64,000 nucleotides of DNA from JASGCP01 sp965263285. GTDB taxonomy: Bacteria > Bacteroidota > Bacteroidia > Chitinophagales > Chitinophagaceae. The DNA lies in the NCBI GenBank assembly GCA_965263285.1, contig CBDHHD010000004.1:62001-126000 (forward strand), given 5' to 3'. Within the stretch, counting starts at the first letter, position 1. Each line of letters opens with the position of its first letter. This document shows, piece by piece, positions 8,464-18,264 of the stretch. A program made the translations under genes and the position numbers. The notes under the pieces are model-generated. The model searched no databases, had not been told where the DNA came from, and saw only the letters and a list, made by a program, of their open reading frames with translations.

Positions 8464-9146
8464 TGTTATATATTGTTCCTACGCCTATTGGTAATTTAAA
8501 AGATATAACGTATCGTGCTGTAGAAGTGCTTCAAACGGCAGATATTTTATTGTGTGAAGATACGAGAACCTCTAAAAAGTTATTAGACCATTATCATATT
8601 AGTAAGCCACTTGTTCCATTTCATCAGCACAATGAGCATAGAGTTGTGTTGCAATTGTCTAATGAGCTAGCAATGGGGAAGGTGATGGCATTATTAAGTG
8701 ATGCAGGTACGCCGGGCATATCGGACGCAGCATATTTATTGGTAAAATCATGTATTGAAAAAAATATAGCGGTTACTTGTTTGCCTGGAGCTACCGCTTT
8801 TGTACCTGCATTGGTAGCAAGTGGTTTTCCTATTCACCCTTTTGTGTTTATGGGTTTTTTGCCTATTAAAAAGGGTAAACAAACTTGTTTGAAAAAGCTA
8901 GCTGTAGAAGACAAGACGGTTGTTTTTTATGAAAGTAATGTAAGAATAGCTAAGACATTAAGGGATTGCATCGCTTTTTTTGGCAAAGATAGAAAAGCAG
9001 TAGTGGCAAGGGAAATTAGTAAATGGTATGAGAATTATCATAGAGGAACTTTAGAAGAATTGGTTACATTGTTTGAACAAGAACACATAAAAGGCGAAAT
9101 GGTAGTTATTATTGAGGCGAATAATATAAAACAAGTGGAAGAATAA
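8463..9146 (+). CDS. rsmI: 16S rRNA (cytidine-1402-2'-O)-methyltransferase
   Basis: SAM-dependent methylase of the tetrapyrrole-methylase fold that modifies C1402 in the 16S decoding centre. The protein is 227 aa from the ATG at 8463. An upstream in-frame ATG at 8430 lies inside pssA and would add a non-family extension. Motifs: IVPTPIGNLKDITYRA at the N-terminus, CEDTRTSKKLL, LLSDAGTPGISDAA and GATAFVPALVASG. It overlaps pssA by one base. A family B MITE follows within about 140 bases. Confidence 0.95.
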   Translation: MLYIVPTPIGNLKDITYRAVEVLQTADILLCEDTRTSKKLLDHYHISKPLVPFHQHNEHRVVLQLSNELAMGKVMALLSDAGTPGISDAAYLLVKSCIEKNIAVTCLPGATAFVPALVASGFPIHPFVFMGFLPIKKGKQTCLKKLAVEDKTVVFYESNVRIAKTLRDCIAFFGKDRKAVVAREISKWYENYHRGTLEELVTLFEQEHIKGEMVVIIEANNIKQVEE

Positions 9147-9284
9147 TGACATACAACGACTTATGTAGTATCTTTTTAAGCAACTCAATAGATGTAGTTG
9201 AGCGTATGAGTGTTAAAATAAATAAGTTTGCGAATAATAGGGTGTATCTCGTTATAACTGTCCTAGATAAAATAGCTAAATCTC

Positions 9285-9779
9285 GGCTACATCCTTTTTT
9301 AAGGTGCTAAGAGATTTTTAATAAATGGTAACTACTCATGTATAGGTTCATACTCGTTTTTTATATCTTTTTCTTTCTTTTGTCTTGATACAAAAGAAAG
9401 AAACAAAGAAAAAATCAAGCCTGCAGATAAAGAGCTACAAAACTATGGCTCGCTACGCTAGCGAGAATGAATGGGAGGCGGTTAGGTATGAATCGTTATG
9501 ATGAGCTTATCCATAGTTATCTTTTATGTAAATACTTTATGCTCATTATAACGATTCATATATAAAAACTTCGCCCCACATTCTCGCTGGTTGCTTCGCT
9601 ACCTCGTTTTGTAACGCTCTTTATCTGAGGGCTGTCCCCATCAGATACTTTCTATTATTTTCATACTTATAATTATTTTATAATCAATACACTTAATTAA
9701 ATCTATTGAGTTAACTAAGTAGTTACAACTGTATTTCTTAGCCCTAGCCCCGCCTATCACTTTAAAAAAGGATGTAGCC
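9285..9779. repeat. MITE family B, copy 2 (diverged)
   Basis: Runs from GGCTACATCC to GGATGTAGCC. Flanks TAAATCTC (9277-9284) and TAAATCTT (9780-9787) agree at seven of eight positions, consistent with an 8-bp duplication. The CTTTCTTTTGT hairpin and the GAATCGTTATGATGAGC palindrome are present, with substitutions and an extended right arm. The 138 bases between rsmI and this element show nothing else. Confidence 0.8.
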
Positions 9780-9811
9780 TAAATCTTTTTTATGGTCTCA
9801 AAGGATTTTAT

Positions 9812-9841
9812 TTTGTATAATAATGTAAAATATTATATTTG
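9812..9841 (+). promoter_or_regulatory. Promoter upstream of the frameshifted secreted-protein gene
   Basis: TTTG at 9812-9815, 18 bases, then TATATTTG at 9834-9841. A good consensus promoter located 45 bases before the ATG at 9887. Just upstream, TTTTTTATGGTCTC at about 9786-9799 matches one end of the family D element at 43105-43253. Confidence 0.6.
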
Positions 9842-9886
9842 TGTTTATATTATTAATAAAGTATTATCTTTTATTTTAATTATTGT

Positions 9887-10646
9887 ATGAGACTTTTTAT
9901 TTTTTCTTTAATAGGAATTTATTTTTTTCTTTTTTTTGTATTGCACAACGCACTAAATTAGGTGTAGAATCTATAGAATCTTATGGTAAAATCTACTATC
10001 ATAATATGATGGATCACTATAATAATAAGCATTATAATGTTACTTCTAATTCTTATGATATTGTTTTGTCTAACAAAGTAGTATGGCATTATTCAGATTA
10101 TATAAATGGGCTGCCCATTTATATAATTATGGACATGCAAAAAACAATTATAGATCCGCAGTAATAGTCTTAGACTCTGCCAAGGAATTTGATGTAATTG
10201 ATTGTTTAATGGGGTGCAATGCGCGCTATGTGAATATAGTATCGTATAATAAAGCAGTTGCATTTATTAAGCATGCAAATGGAGATATTAGCTTTATTGA
10301 AGCTAAAAAGATATATCATAATTTTTCTGCTAATAATAGATATCCTTTTAAGAATGTGAAGTTAAGAGACAGAGAAGGTTTAATAGTTCCTTTGGTACAT
10401 GAGAATGGCACTTGGCATGTGTCTGCCAACATTCATAAGCTAGGAGCAGGAGATACTACTAAGCTTTTGTTTAATGCTGTATTTAATATATCTTTAGACA
10501 AGCGAACATCGCTTATATCAGAAGATAGTCAAACTACTTTAGATGGGCTTCCAGCTAAGGCTGTTATTTTCTTGAATCCCAATACTCATACAATTATTCT
10601 ACTAGCAATCAATGATCACGAAGTAGGCTTCTTTATTCAGAGATAG
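9887..10646 (+). pseudogene. Frameshifted secreted protein of unknown function
   Basis: A typical hydrophobic signal sequence, MRLFIFSLIGIYFF, starts at ATG 9887. Its frame closes at a TAG after 24 codons. The likely continuation (CIAQRTKLGVESIESYGKIY) lies in another frame reached across a poly-T stretch, and the C-terminal part (RSAVIVLDSAKEFDVIDC to GFFIQR) lies in the third frame after about 10130. Two frameshifts are therefore needed to read one protein of about 250 aa. I recognise no domain. Either the gene is decaying or the T-rich region holds slippage or sequencing errors. Confidence 0.55.
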
Positions 10647-10725
10647 AAATGAGTTCATTGATATTAGTTTTAGTGGGTATTGTAAGTGAATACTTCTTAT
10701 AAGTATAGTAGTTGAAAATAATGTA

Positions 10726-11901
10726 TTATTTTTTTTTGATAGATAAGAAGATTGCTTTTAATCTATACCGTATTTGAAATAGAATAAACCTTAGCCAAAA
10801 GGAGCATTTTTTTGATAGCGAAGCATTGGCTTGTGGATAATAGATGAGTCGCCTTTTCCAAAGCTTGTGATAATGCCAATATATTTTATTTGTTTTTTGA
10901 TGATAATATCCTAAATAGTGAGTGCAAGCTATGTGACTGTTGTATAGGTAGATGTGTCTATTGTCTCTTGTAATATTGTCTTTTATATATGATGAAAATC
11001 GTAAATTGATATTTAATTGTAAATCTTTTTTTTGATTACCTGTAGAGTATAAGTTATTCGAATGTGCTTTTTGTAAAAATGTATTTACGCATTTCCCTAA
11101 TAAGATCGGACCTGTTACAGAAAGAGAATTGCTTTCATATATTTTTTGTTGTGCATGTAAAGTAATCCTATGCATTATATCATTTAATATGGTATTATTT
11201 TCAATGCTCCCTATTATACCATTCCATATAATATTATCGCATGGGATTATATTTCTATCGGTACAAAATAGGCAGTCGTCAAGCGGTTGAATAATATCGT
11301 GAAACCCTACTCTAAAAACCATTTTGATATCTATATATACTCCTCCTTCTTTCCACAATACACAATACCGCCATAAGTCTGCTTTAAATGCAGGGGGTAT
11401 TAATGTAAAGTAGGCATTGGTAATATCGACTGAAAAGTTCTTTTTTATATATAGATCCATATCTTTATCTGAGAAGAAATGATATTCATATTCTGGATTT
11501 TTGTCAATAATTGATTGAACAGCATAATACATTTGTGCAGACACAATAGCAGTGCGCCATGTTTGAAATATTTTTTTGGGTATCTTTTGATTAGGGGGGT
11601 GATGGTATTCAAATATTTCATTTCCCAGCTGGTTGATATGTAATATTATCTCTTTTTCTAATTGTGATGAGGGTTCAATTATAAATGGGTATGGTGTATC
11701 GTTGTGCTCAATGGTTATCTCTATTGGTTTTTCCCATCCTGTAGGATAGTCGATACTTCTAATAATTAGTTTACAAGTGTGGTTGTCTATATAGTGAAAT
11801 ATATAGTCAAATATTTTATCTTCTTTAGTTATAACAGTAATGTTTTTTACTATTTTTATATTCCGAGGGGGTAGATAAGTAGGTAAGATATAGGTTGACA
11901 T
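10726..11901 (-). CDS. Glycosyltransferase with DXD sugar-binding domain (OCH1 / capsular type)
   Basis: A 391-aa protein. From about residue 110 it carries the Gly_transf_sug (PF04488) pattern: IPKKIFQTWRT, then NPEYEYHFFSDKDMDLYI, PPAFKADLWRYCVLWKEGGVYIDI, where the DXD-type metal site is the D-I-D of YIDI. Such enzymes add a hexose to surface polysaccharide or LPS. The first 100 residues are not recognised. It lies 25 bases after the DUF5672 gene and probably shares its transcript. No membrane anchor is evident; the C-terminus is basic and hydrophobic, which could support membrane association. Confidence 0.8.
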   Translation of the reverse strand: MSTYILPTYLPPRNIKIVKNITVITKEDKIFDYIFHYIDNHTCKLIIRSIDYPTGWEKPIEITIEHNDTPYPFIIEPSSQLEKEIILHINQLGNEIFEYHHPPNQKIPKKIFQTWRTAIVSAQMYYAVQSIIDKNPEYEYHFFSDKDMDLYIKKNFSVDITNAYFTLIPPAFKADLWRYCVLWKEGGVYIDIKMVFRVGFHDIIQPLDDCLFCTDRNIIPCDNIIWNGIIGSIENNTILNDIMHRITLHAQQKIYESNSLSVTGPILLGKCVNTFLQKAHSNNLYSTGNQKKDLQLNINLRFSSYIKDNITRDNRHIYLYNSHIACTHYLGYYHQKTNKIYWHYHKLWKRRLIYYPQANASLSKKCSFWLRFILFQIRYRLKAIFLSIKKK

Positions 11902-11926
11902 GTTACAAAATTAAAAATAATTTTCC

Positions 11927-12712
11927 CTATTCTATTGGTATAAAATGGCTCCAAAAACTAAACCAATCTTTTCGTCTATACCACCCATGACAACCAAAGG
12001 GTAGTAAAGAATGATTATATTTTATGGCTAATATGGGATTTTGTTCAATAGAGAAGTGTAAAGCTTCTTTAAAAGGAGGAATAGATATTCTTTTTTCTCT
12101 TTTATTTATAGCAATGCCCCAGAATACATCTTCATTATATATGTTAGCATTGTTAATAAAATGGTTTATTTGTTTTTGATTTGTTAGTGCAATGGAGTAA
12201 AAGACTTTTGTTTTTCGTAAGGAGAAACCTCCGTTTCCCACGCAGTTGCAAACAGCATATTCATTTACTATATTATTTCTATTAGCTTTCCATTTTCTAT
12301 AGGATAGTTTTATTCTACCAAATAGAGATCTATATCTTGGTCCAAAAGGAGCGCCAATATAATCGTAGTTTTTGTTGCACCATAATAGTAATTCGTCTTT
12401 AAATACAAAAGCGTCTAATTGATAGATAAGAATAAATGTATAGGATAAAAATCTTTCATAAAATATACTAGATAGCATTAGTCTGTTGTAACCATCAATA
12501 TCTTTAAAGTAGTTGTTTTCGAAACTCTCTATTTTTATAAATGGATGTGCTTTTTGTATTTCAGTAATATCTAAGTGATGGGGCTTGATAATGGTAATAG
12601 GGTAGTGACCTAATATTTTTATACATTGGTTGAAAGAAATTTTTTCTAATGAAGACAAGTCTACTTTATAGATGGGGATGACAATGGATACTTGATGAGA
12701 GAGTATTGACAT
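11927..12712 (-). CDS. DUF5672 family protein (probable glycosyltransferase)
   Basis: A 261-aa protein with the DUF5672 pattern: SIVIPIYK at the N-terminus, FILIYQLDAFVF followed by YDYIGAPFGPRY, NGGFSLRKTKVF, NEDVFWGI and LPFGCHGWYR. The family is found with polysaccharide biosynthesis genes and is thought to be GT-A-like; YQLDAF may hold the metal-binding acidic residue. It lies between the DUF4369/thioredoxin-like gene and the DXD glycosyltransferase on the same strand. The specific sugar is unknown. Confidence 0.75.
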   Translation of the reverse strand: MSILSHQVSIVIPIYKVDLSSLEKISFNQCIKILGHYPITIIKPHHLDITEIQKAHPFIKIESFENNYFKDIDGYNRLMLSSIFYERFLSYTFILIYQLDAFVFKDELLLWCNKNYDYIGAPFGPRYRSLFGRIKLSYRKWKANRNNIVNEYAVCNCVGNGGFSLRKTKVFYSIALTNQKQINHFINNANIYNEDVFWGIAINKREKRISIPPFKEALHFSIEQNPILAIKYNHSLLPFGCHGWYRRKDWFSFWSHFIPIE

Positions 12713-12731
12713 GTTGAATATTACAATTATC

Positions 12732-13916
12732 TTATTTTAATACTTCAGACAGCTTTTCTTCTAAATCATCACCTCTTAGTTCACTAGCAATAATAATACC
12801 ATTGGGGTCAATGAGTACATTAAAAGGAATGGCATCAAATTGGTAGATACTTACAAGTGGCGTATTCCATTTTTTTAAATCACTTACTTGTGTCCATGTA
12901 AGATGATCTTCTTTAGTGGCTTCTATCCAATCGGCTTTATCGTCATCTAAGGAAACTCCTAATATGTCAAATTTTTTGCTATGAAATTTTTTATATGCTT
13001 TTACTACATTAGGATTTTCGTGTCTGCAAGGGTTACACCAACTAGCCCAAAAATCAACTAATACATATTTGCCTCGATAGGAGCTTAATCGTATGGTATC
13101 GCCATTGGGGTTAGGTAATGCAATTTCTGGTGCTAGTTTATTTAAAAGAGGGTAACTCGTGTTGCTTGCTTGATTTTGAACATTTTGCATTAGGTTATTA
13201 AATAATGTTTGAAAAGTAGTAATGGCTTTACTTTTAGGGAAGCGAATAAGTGCTTCGGTCATAATAGATTTAATTGAATCGGGAGGCATTGTATTCATGC
13301 CTACTCCTAAAGCATAAAAAATAGCAGCAGGAGAGTTATTGTTTTTAATAAATTCTTTAATATAATTATTAATAACAGTTATCTCTTGGTTTCTATTGTT
13401 TTGTAATGTTTTAATAATATCGGTATTTTTGTTGTTTTTTTCTATTTCTTCAATAGAATCATTTAAATTGTCAATACTTTCAAATGCTTGTTTGTAATAA
13501 GTAAAAAATGACTTAAGTGAGTCGCTTGCAGGGGAGCCCTTTACACTATATGCTGTTATATCGTTTACATTTGCTGACACTTGAATGTTGGGGAAGTCGT
13601 TAATTAAAATAAGCTGTTCTGAAAGATTGCTGTCTAATCGGTCAATGCGCAATGAGAATAGTGATTGTGGAACAGTATTTTTGACTTGTAGTGAGAAGGC
13701 ACCACTTTGACTTACCATTGTTGAATCTAATATTTTAGGTTGAGATGATCCGTAAGGTAATGATATTAGAAATACCATTATGTGTGGGTCTCCTTTAATT
13801 ACTCCTGATACATGAAAATTTATCCGTTGTTGTTGATTGAATAGATTACAGCTGTTTAGTAAAAAAAGTAGAAAAATTATAGTGATGATATGGTGTTGTA
13901 TTCTCATAAATTTCAT
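12732..13916 (-). CDS. TlpA-like thioredoxin-fold lipoprotein with DUF4369-type N-terminus
   Basis: Periplasmic thiol-disulfide protein, 394 aa from ATG 13916. The N-terminus MKFMRIQHH is followed by a hydrophobic stretch and the lipobox LLNSC, so it should be a lipoprotein. The middle part is the DUF4369-type beta domain with a helical linker. The C-terminal AhpC/TSA-TlpA domain has VDFWASWCNPCRHENP with an active CNPC pair and the cis-Pro segment FDAIPFNVLIDPNG. A longer open frame reaches back to 13958, but that ATG lies upstream of the TACATTTG promoter element at 13938-13945 and cannot be used from it. Confidence 0.85.
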   Translation of the reverse strand: MKFMRIQHHIITIIFLLFLLNSCNLFNQQQRINFHVSGVIKGDPHIMVFLISLPYGSSQPKILDSTMVSQSGAFSLQVKNTVPQSLFSLRIDRLDSNLSEQLILINDFPNIQVSANVNDITAYSVKGSPASDSLKSFFTYYKQAFESIDNLNDSIEEIEKNNKNTDIIKTLQNNRNQEITVINNYIKEFIKNNNSPAAIFYALGVGMNTMPPDSIKSIMTEALIRFPKSKAITTFQTLFNNLMQNVQNQASNTSYPLLNKLAPEIALPNPNGDTIRLSSYRGKYVLVDFWASWCNPCRHENPNVVKAYKKFHSKKFDILGVSLDDDKADWIEATKEDHLTWTQVSDLKKWNTPLVSIYQFDAIPFNVLIDPNGIIIASELRGDDLEEKLSEVLK

Positions 13917-13937
13917 AATGTAATAAAATATAAAAAA

Positions 13938-13970
13938 CAAATGTAAACTAAAAAGCAAAGATAAAACAAA
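13938..13970 (-). promoter_or_regulatory. Promoter of the thioredoxin-like lipoprotein gene
   Basis: On the minus strand TTTG (13970-13967), 21 bases, then TACATTTG (13945-13938). This sets the transcript start near 13931 and decides the start codon at 13916. Confidence 0.55.
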
Positions 13971-14023
13971 AATGTTAATTATGTAAAATTGTTATAAGCT
14001 TGCCTTATTTGTTTTTATTTTAA

Positions 14024-14133
14024 CTTTTTTTTAATATTTTTTGTATATAAATATTTAATTAAATAGGTACAGCGACTTTTTTAGTTTTTTTTAATATTTT
14101 TTGTATATCATATTTTACAGCGACTTTTTTAGT
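14024..14133. repeat. Two interleaved direct repeats in the gap before MITE B copy 3
   Basis: TTTTTTTTAATATTTTTTG plus TATAT occurs ending at 14048 and again at 14085-14108, and ACAGCGACTTTTTTAGT occurs at 14069-14085 and 14117-14133. The second repeat resembles part of the family A terminus (AACGACTTTTTTAGTGAGC), so this may be a decayed tandem piece of that element. No gene is seen from 13960 to 14189. Confidence 0.6.
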
Positions 14134-14189
14134 GTATCATATTTACTTATTTATAATAAAAAAGTATTTTTAGTAAAAGTAACATAATA

Positions 14190-14627
14190 GGCTAAATCTT
14201 TTTTTGAGGTGCTGGGGATATTTGTGTTTTTGTAATTACTCAGGTATAGGTTTATCATTTATTTTTTATATCCTTATTCTTTCTTTTGTCTTGATACAAA
14301 AGAAAGAAACAAAGAAAAAATCAAGCCTGCAGATAAAGAGATACAAAACTACGGCTCGCTACGCTAGCGAGAATGAATGGGAGGTGGTTATGTATGAATC
14401 GTTATAATGAGCTTATCCATAGTGATCTTTTATGTACATACTTTATGCTCATCATAACGATTCATATAGAAAAATGTCCGCCTCCACCTTCTCGCTGGTC
14501 GCTTCGCTCACCTCGTTTTGTAACGCTTTTTATCTGAGGGCAGTCCTCATCAGATATTTCCTATTATTTCCATGTTTATATTTATTTAATAGTCCATGCT
14601 TACAGCACCTCAAAAAAAGATGTAGCC
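14190..14627. mobile_element. MITE family B, copy 3 (438 bp, free-standing)
   Basis: Starts GGCTAAATCTTTTTTTGAGG and ends with the near-complement at 14627, with an exact 8-bp target duplication ACATAATA at 14182-14189 and 14628-14635. This copy shows that family B transposes on its own. It contains the 14-bp CTTTCTTTTGT hairpin and the long central palindrome. Confidence 0.9.
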
Positions 14628-14669
14628 ACATAATATAGATATTTTCTTGTTAATACTATTTGTCTTAAA

Positions 14670-14744
14670 GTTCAATTAAAAATTGAATCAAATTCATAAA
14701 AAAGGTGTATTTTATACCTGTTCATTAAAAAAAGTCATTATACC
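14670..14744. repeat. Family A terminus remnant
   Basis: Ends TTCATTAAAAAAAGTCATTATACC-like at 14744 and contains AAAAAAGGTGTATTTTATACC and TTCAATTAAAAATTGAATC, which match the interior of family A near 53790 and 41910. The other terminus is not found. Nothing else is seen from 14745 to 14856. Confidence 0.6.
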
Positions 14745-14856
14745 ATTAAATAATAGATTAGTTGAATTACTTCAGTGATATTTTCAATAAAAAAAGGATA
14801 GCATACACTATAAAAGATATTTAATTGACCTTAATATATTGGTTAATTGAAAAAAA

Positions 14857-14892
14857 TGCAAAAAAAAAGGAATATATCAAAATATTCCTTTT
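14857..14892 (-). terminator. Rho-independent terminator of the RRM gene
   Basis: On the minus strand AAAAGGAATAT, loop of six, ATATTCCTTTT followed by a run of T residues. It begins 28 bases after the stop codon of the RRM gene. Confidence 0.75.
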
Positions 14893-14919
14893 ATTAAGAT
14901 TAAATTTAAATTGACTAAA

Positions 14920-15285
14920 TTAATATCTCTTTTTAAAGCCACCTCCACCGCTACCGCCTTTTGAGAATCTATTTCCACCACCACCATTGTCAAATCGTCT
15001 ACCACCGCCACCACCACCAAAAGATCTAGGCTCTCTTTCTGTTTGTGGTTTTGCTTCATTGACAATTAATTTTCTACCCATTACTTCTTGGTCGTTCATT
15101 GCATCAATAGCTTGTTTTGCCTCTTCGTCATTAGGCATTTCTATAAATCCAAATCCTTTACTTCTATTGTTTTTGAATTTATCAGTAACGATTCTTGCGC
15201 TACTAACTTCTCCATAAGGAGTAAAAAGATCTTGTAACTGTTCGTTGGAAATATCCCAACTTAAATTTCCTACATAAATGTTCAT
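14920..15285 (-). CDS. RRM RNA-binding protein with glycine-rich tail
   Basis: A 121-aa protein. Residues 1-80 form one RNA recognition motif: RNP2 is IYVGNL (3-8) and RNP1 is SKGFGFIEM (about 42-50). The tail from about residue 88 is rich in Gly, Arg and Phe (SFGGGGGGRRFDNGGGG) and ends GFKKRY. Such proteins are common in Bacteroidota and cyanobacteria, often cold-induced, and act as RNA chaperones. It is monocistronic, with its own promoter and terminator. Confidence 0.93.
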   Translation of the reverse strand: MNIYVGNLSWDISNEQLQDLFTPYGEVSSARIVTDKFKNNRSKGFGFIEMPNDEEAKQAIDAMNDQEVMGRKLIVNEAKPQTEREPRSFGGGGGGRRFDNGGGGNRFSKGGSGGGGFKKRY

Positions 15286-15402
15286 AAAATGAATTAAAAT
15301 ATAAATAAATAATTATAACCAGCAGAAAAACCATGAAATCTGAAGCATTTATTATAAGAAATACCTAAGACAAAAAATGGAATAACTGTCAAGTTTCGGG
15401 TG

Positions 15403-15410
15403 CAAAGATA
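15403..15410 (-). promoter_or_regulatory. -7 element of the RRM gene, long leader
   Basis: TATCTTTG on the minus strand. The transcript would start near 15396 and carry a 5' leader of about 110 nt, long for this window and compatible with post-transcriptional control such as cold regulation (inference). Confidence 0.5.
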
Positions 15411-15479
15411 TAACTTATTTTAAGTTTAAAAAAATATTTTAATTTATTTAAAATAAGGCAACTGTTTATTAGATAGTTT

Positions 15480-15790
15480 GTGATTACTATGGCATATCAA
15501 TAGGATTTATTGGTAACCATTGTTTATTGAAATAAGTATAGGCATGGAAACAATAAGGACTGTGCTCTCAGATATAGAGCATTACAAAACGGATCGAGAG
15601 AAGCAAACAGCGAGAATGTGAGGCAAATTTTTTATATGAATCGTTATGGTGAGTATAAAACATTTATATAAAAGATAACTATGAATAAGCTGATCATAAC
15701 GATTCATACCTAACTGACTTTAATTATTCTCGATAACATAACTTAATACCTTAATAGCCATAAAAATTATTATCTTTATGGTAGATCATT
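15480..15790. repeat. Decayed MITE family B
   Basis: Recognisable pieces in order are ATGGAAACAATAAGGACTG, CTCAGATATAGAGCATTACAAAACG, CAGCGAGAATGTG, ATGAATCGTTATGGTGAG and CATAACGATTCATACCTAAC, in the same order as the complement of intact copies. Both termini are lost. No gene is seen between the RRM promoter region and 15807. Confidence 0.7.
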
Positions 15791-15807
15791 AAATAAACCG
15801 TTATGCT

Positions 15808-18180
15808 TTAATTTCTAAGTATTTTACTTGTTTTCACCATTGATTCTAATCGTTGTAATGTTTTAGGCTCGCCTAATAAACTCATAAATGCTTCTTTTTC
15901 TAAATCTAAAAGATATTGTTCTGAAACAAATGTTGGTGCACTGATGTCGCCTCCGCAAAACACATATGCAAGTTTTTTTGCAATACATGCATCGTGTTCA
16001 CTTGCATAGCCTCCTTCTACCATCACATGAATACCTGCAAGCAAAGAGCCTAACATTAATCTCCCATATACTTTAATAGGAGTAGATACAGGCATGGTAT
16101 ATCCTTTTTGATTCATTAATAATATAGCATCTTTTGCTATGCTTATGCATTTTTGCGGATGAATAGAAGTGATATCGTGTCCCTTTTTTAAAATTCCTAT
16201 TTCATAAGCGTCCATTGCTGATGTAGAGGTCTTTGCGGTAGCAATAGACATAAATCGATGTTTAAAGGTATTAATATCGGGCTCGTCTACATGTAGTTCT
16301 TCACTTGCTCTTTTTACAAATTCCTTTGTTCCTCCACCTGCGGGGATTAAGCCAACACCTGCTTCTACAAGTCCAGTGTATGTTTCTGCTGCTGCTACTA
16401 TTTGATCTGCATGTAAGATGGTCTCACATCCTCCTCCTAAACATAAGCCATGTGGTGCACAAACCACAGGAATACTTGAATATCTAATACGCATAGTTGC
16501 TTGTTGAAACGCACGAACAGCCATATCTATTTCATCATAGTCTTGTTCTACTGCTAACATAAAAATTATTCCTATATTTGCCCCGGCACTATAATGAGGG
16601 CCTTCATTAGCAATAACGAGGCCTTGGTATTTTTCTTCCGCTATTTGAATGGCTGTTTGAATGCCTTGTAATACATCTCCACCAATGGTATTTAATTTAG
16701 TGTGCCATGATAAAGAGACAACTCCGTCTCCTATATCATATAATTTACAATTATTGTTTTTCCATACTTGTTTCTCTTTTAAGTCAGATAAAATAATGAG
16801 ATGAGGCTGTGTAATGGATATCATCTTTTGTTCTTGTGGGTAATAGCAAAAGCGAATTGATTTTTCTAATGTATAAAAACTAGTGATACCTTTTTGTAGC
16901 ATATTTGTTACCCAAGGAGCTACGGGTATGTTTTCTTTTTTCATAGCTTCAACAGTAGGGGCAATGCCAAAGATATCCCATGCTTCAAAAGGGCCTACTT
17001 CCCAAGCGTAACCGGCTCTCATAGCTTGGTCAATAGAATGGATATGGTTTGATATTTCGGGGATTCTAAAAGAAACATACGAGAATAATTGATAAAAGTA
17101 AGAACGATAAAATTGTCCTACCTTATCACTTGCTTTTATTAAAAACAGTAATCTTTCTTTTAAGTTATCGATACTTTTTGCTGTTTCTAAAGTAGGTAGT
17201 TTTACTTTTGTTGCAGGTTGATATTCTAATGTTTGCAATTGTAATGTGAGGATAGATTTCCCTTGTTCTGTTTTTATTTTCTTAAAAAAACCTTGTTTAG
17301 TTTTGTCTCCTAACCATTTTTTGTCTACTATTGCTTGTAGCCAAGTAGGCGTTTTAAAGATTTCTTTTGATTCGTCATTAGGACAATTAGTGTAGACATC
17401 GGAGGCTACTTTTAAAAGAGTATCAATTCCAACTACATCAGCTGTTCGGAAAGTAGCAGATGAGGGGTGCCCCATAATTTGACCTGTTAGTTTGTCTATC
17501 TCATCAATAGATAGAGACAGACTTCCCATGATTTTAAATATACTATACATATTAAATATACCAATGCGATTGGCAATAAATGCAGGTGTGTTTTTACATA
17601 ATATGGTTGTTTTACCAAGAATTTGTTCACCATAAGAAAGGAAGAAATTTATCACTTCCTCACTTGTTTGCTTTGTAGGAATAATTTCTAATAGTTGCAA
17701 ATACCGTGGAGGGTTGAAAAAATGAGTTCCACAAAAATGAGCTTTAAATTCATCAGAGCAATGCATGGCAATTTGATCAATAGGGATACCAGAGGTGTTT
17801 GAGCTTACCAGCGTTTGTGGCTTTCTATATTTTTCTACTTCTTTCATAATAGATTGCTTAATTTCTAATTGCTCTATTACTGCTTCTATAATCCAATTGC
17901 AATTCGTAATTTCTTTTATATTATCTGTAAAATTGCCTGTTGTAATGAGTGATGCAGTGGCTTTGGTGTAAATGGGACTGGGGTTAGAGGCAATAGCAGT
18001 TTGTAAAGCGGTATTGACTAATTGGTTTCGTTCTGTTGCTACAGATGATGTTTCCATTCCTGGAGTTATTATATCTAATAGTAATACTTTTACTCCAATA
18101 TTTGCAAAGTGGCATGCAATTCTACTACCCATAACACCACTTCCTAATATAGCTACTTTTTTAATTGTATAATGAAACAT
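15808..18180 (-). CDS. Bifunctional 3-hydroxyacyl-CoA dehydrogenase / enoyl-CoA hydratase
   Basis: Fused fatty-acid beta-oxidation enzyme of the FadN/FadB class, 790 aa. The N-terminal half is NAD-dependent dehydrogenase: GSGVMGSRIACHFA Rossmann loop at about 11-24, SSNTSGIPIDQIA, and HFFNPPRYLQLLEIIP. A second 3HCDH C-terminal-type domain lies around 330-440. The C-terminal third is crotonase: NEGPHYSAGANIG, then HGLCLGGGCETILHAD and ETYTGLVEAGVGLIPAGGG. The domain order, dehydrogenase before hydratase, matches B. subtilis FadN rather than E. coli FadB. No thiolase or acyl-CoA dehydrogenase is adjacent. Confidence 0.9.
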   Translation of the reverse strand: MFHYTIKKVAILGSGVMGSRIACHFANIGVKVLLLDIITPGMETSSVATERNQLVNTALQTAIASNPSPIYTKATASLITTGNFTDNIKEITNCNWIIEAVIEQLEIKQSIMKEVEKYRKPQTLVSSNTSGIPIDQIAMHCSDEFKAHFCGTHFFNPPRYLQLLEIIPTKQTSEEVINFFLSYGEQILGKTTILCKNTPAFIANRIGIFNMYSIFKIMGSLSLSIDEIDKLTGQIMGHPSSATFRTADVVGIDTLLKVASDVYTNCPNDESKEIFKTPTWLQAIVDKKWLGDKTKQGFFKKIKTEQGKSILTLQLQTLEYQPATKVKLPTLETAKSIDNLKERLLFLIKASDKVGQFYRSYFYQLFSYVSFRIPEISNHIHSIDQAMRAGYAWEVGPFEAWDIFGIAPTVEAMKKENIPVAPWVTNMLQKGITSFYTLEKSIRFCYYPQEQKMISITQPHLIILSDLKEKQVWKNNNCKLYDIGDGVVSLSWHTKLNTIGGDVLQGIQTAIQIAEEKYQGLVIANEGPHYSAGANIGIIFMLAVEQDYDEIDMAVRAFQQATMRIRYSSIPVVCAPHGLCLGGGCETILHADQIVAAAETYTGLVEAGVGLIPAGGGTKEFVKRASEELHVDEPDINTFKHRFMSIATAKTSTSAMDAYEIGILKKGHDITSIHPQKCISIAKDAILLMNQKGYTMPVSTPIKVYGRLMLGSLLAGIHVMVEGGYASEHDACIAKKLAYVFCGGDISAPTFVSEQYLLDLEKEAFMSLLGEPKTLQRLESMVKTSKILRN

Positions 18181-18264
18181 ATTTGTATTTTAATGATCAA
18201 TAAAATTAAGATGCTTTTAAAATCAAAAATACATACATTTTATTATGTTTTATAAATAATTGTC

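Noticed and set aside
10083..10646. Independent 187-aa gene with its own start
   Set aside because: It has no signal peptide or promoter of its own, and an intact signal peptide in another frame lies upstream; it fits better as part of a frameshifted gene.
14877..15217. Open frames on both strands over the RRM tail
   Set aside because: They are shadows of the glycine-rich codons of the RRM gene.
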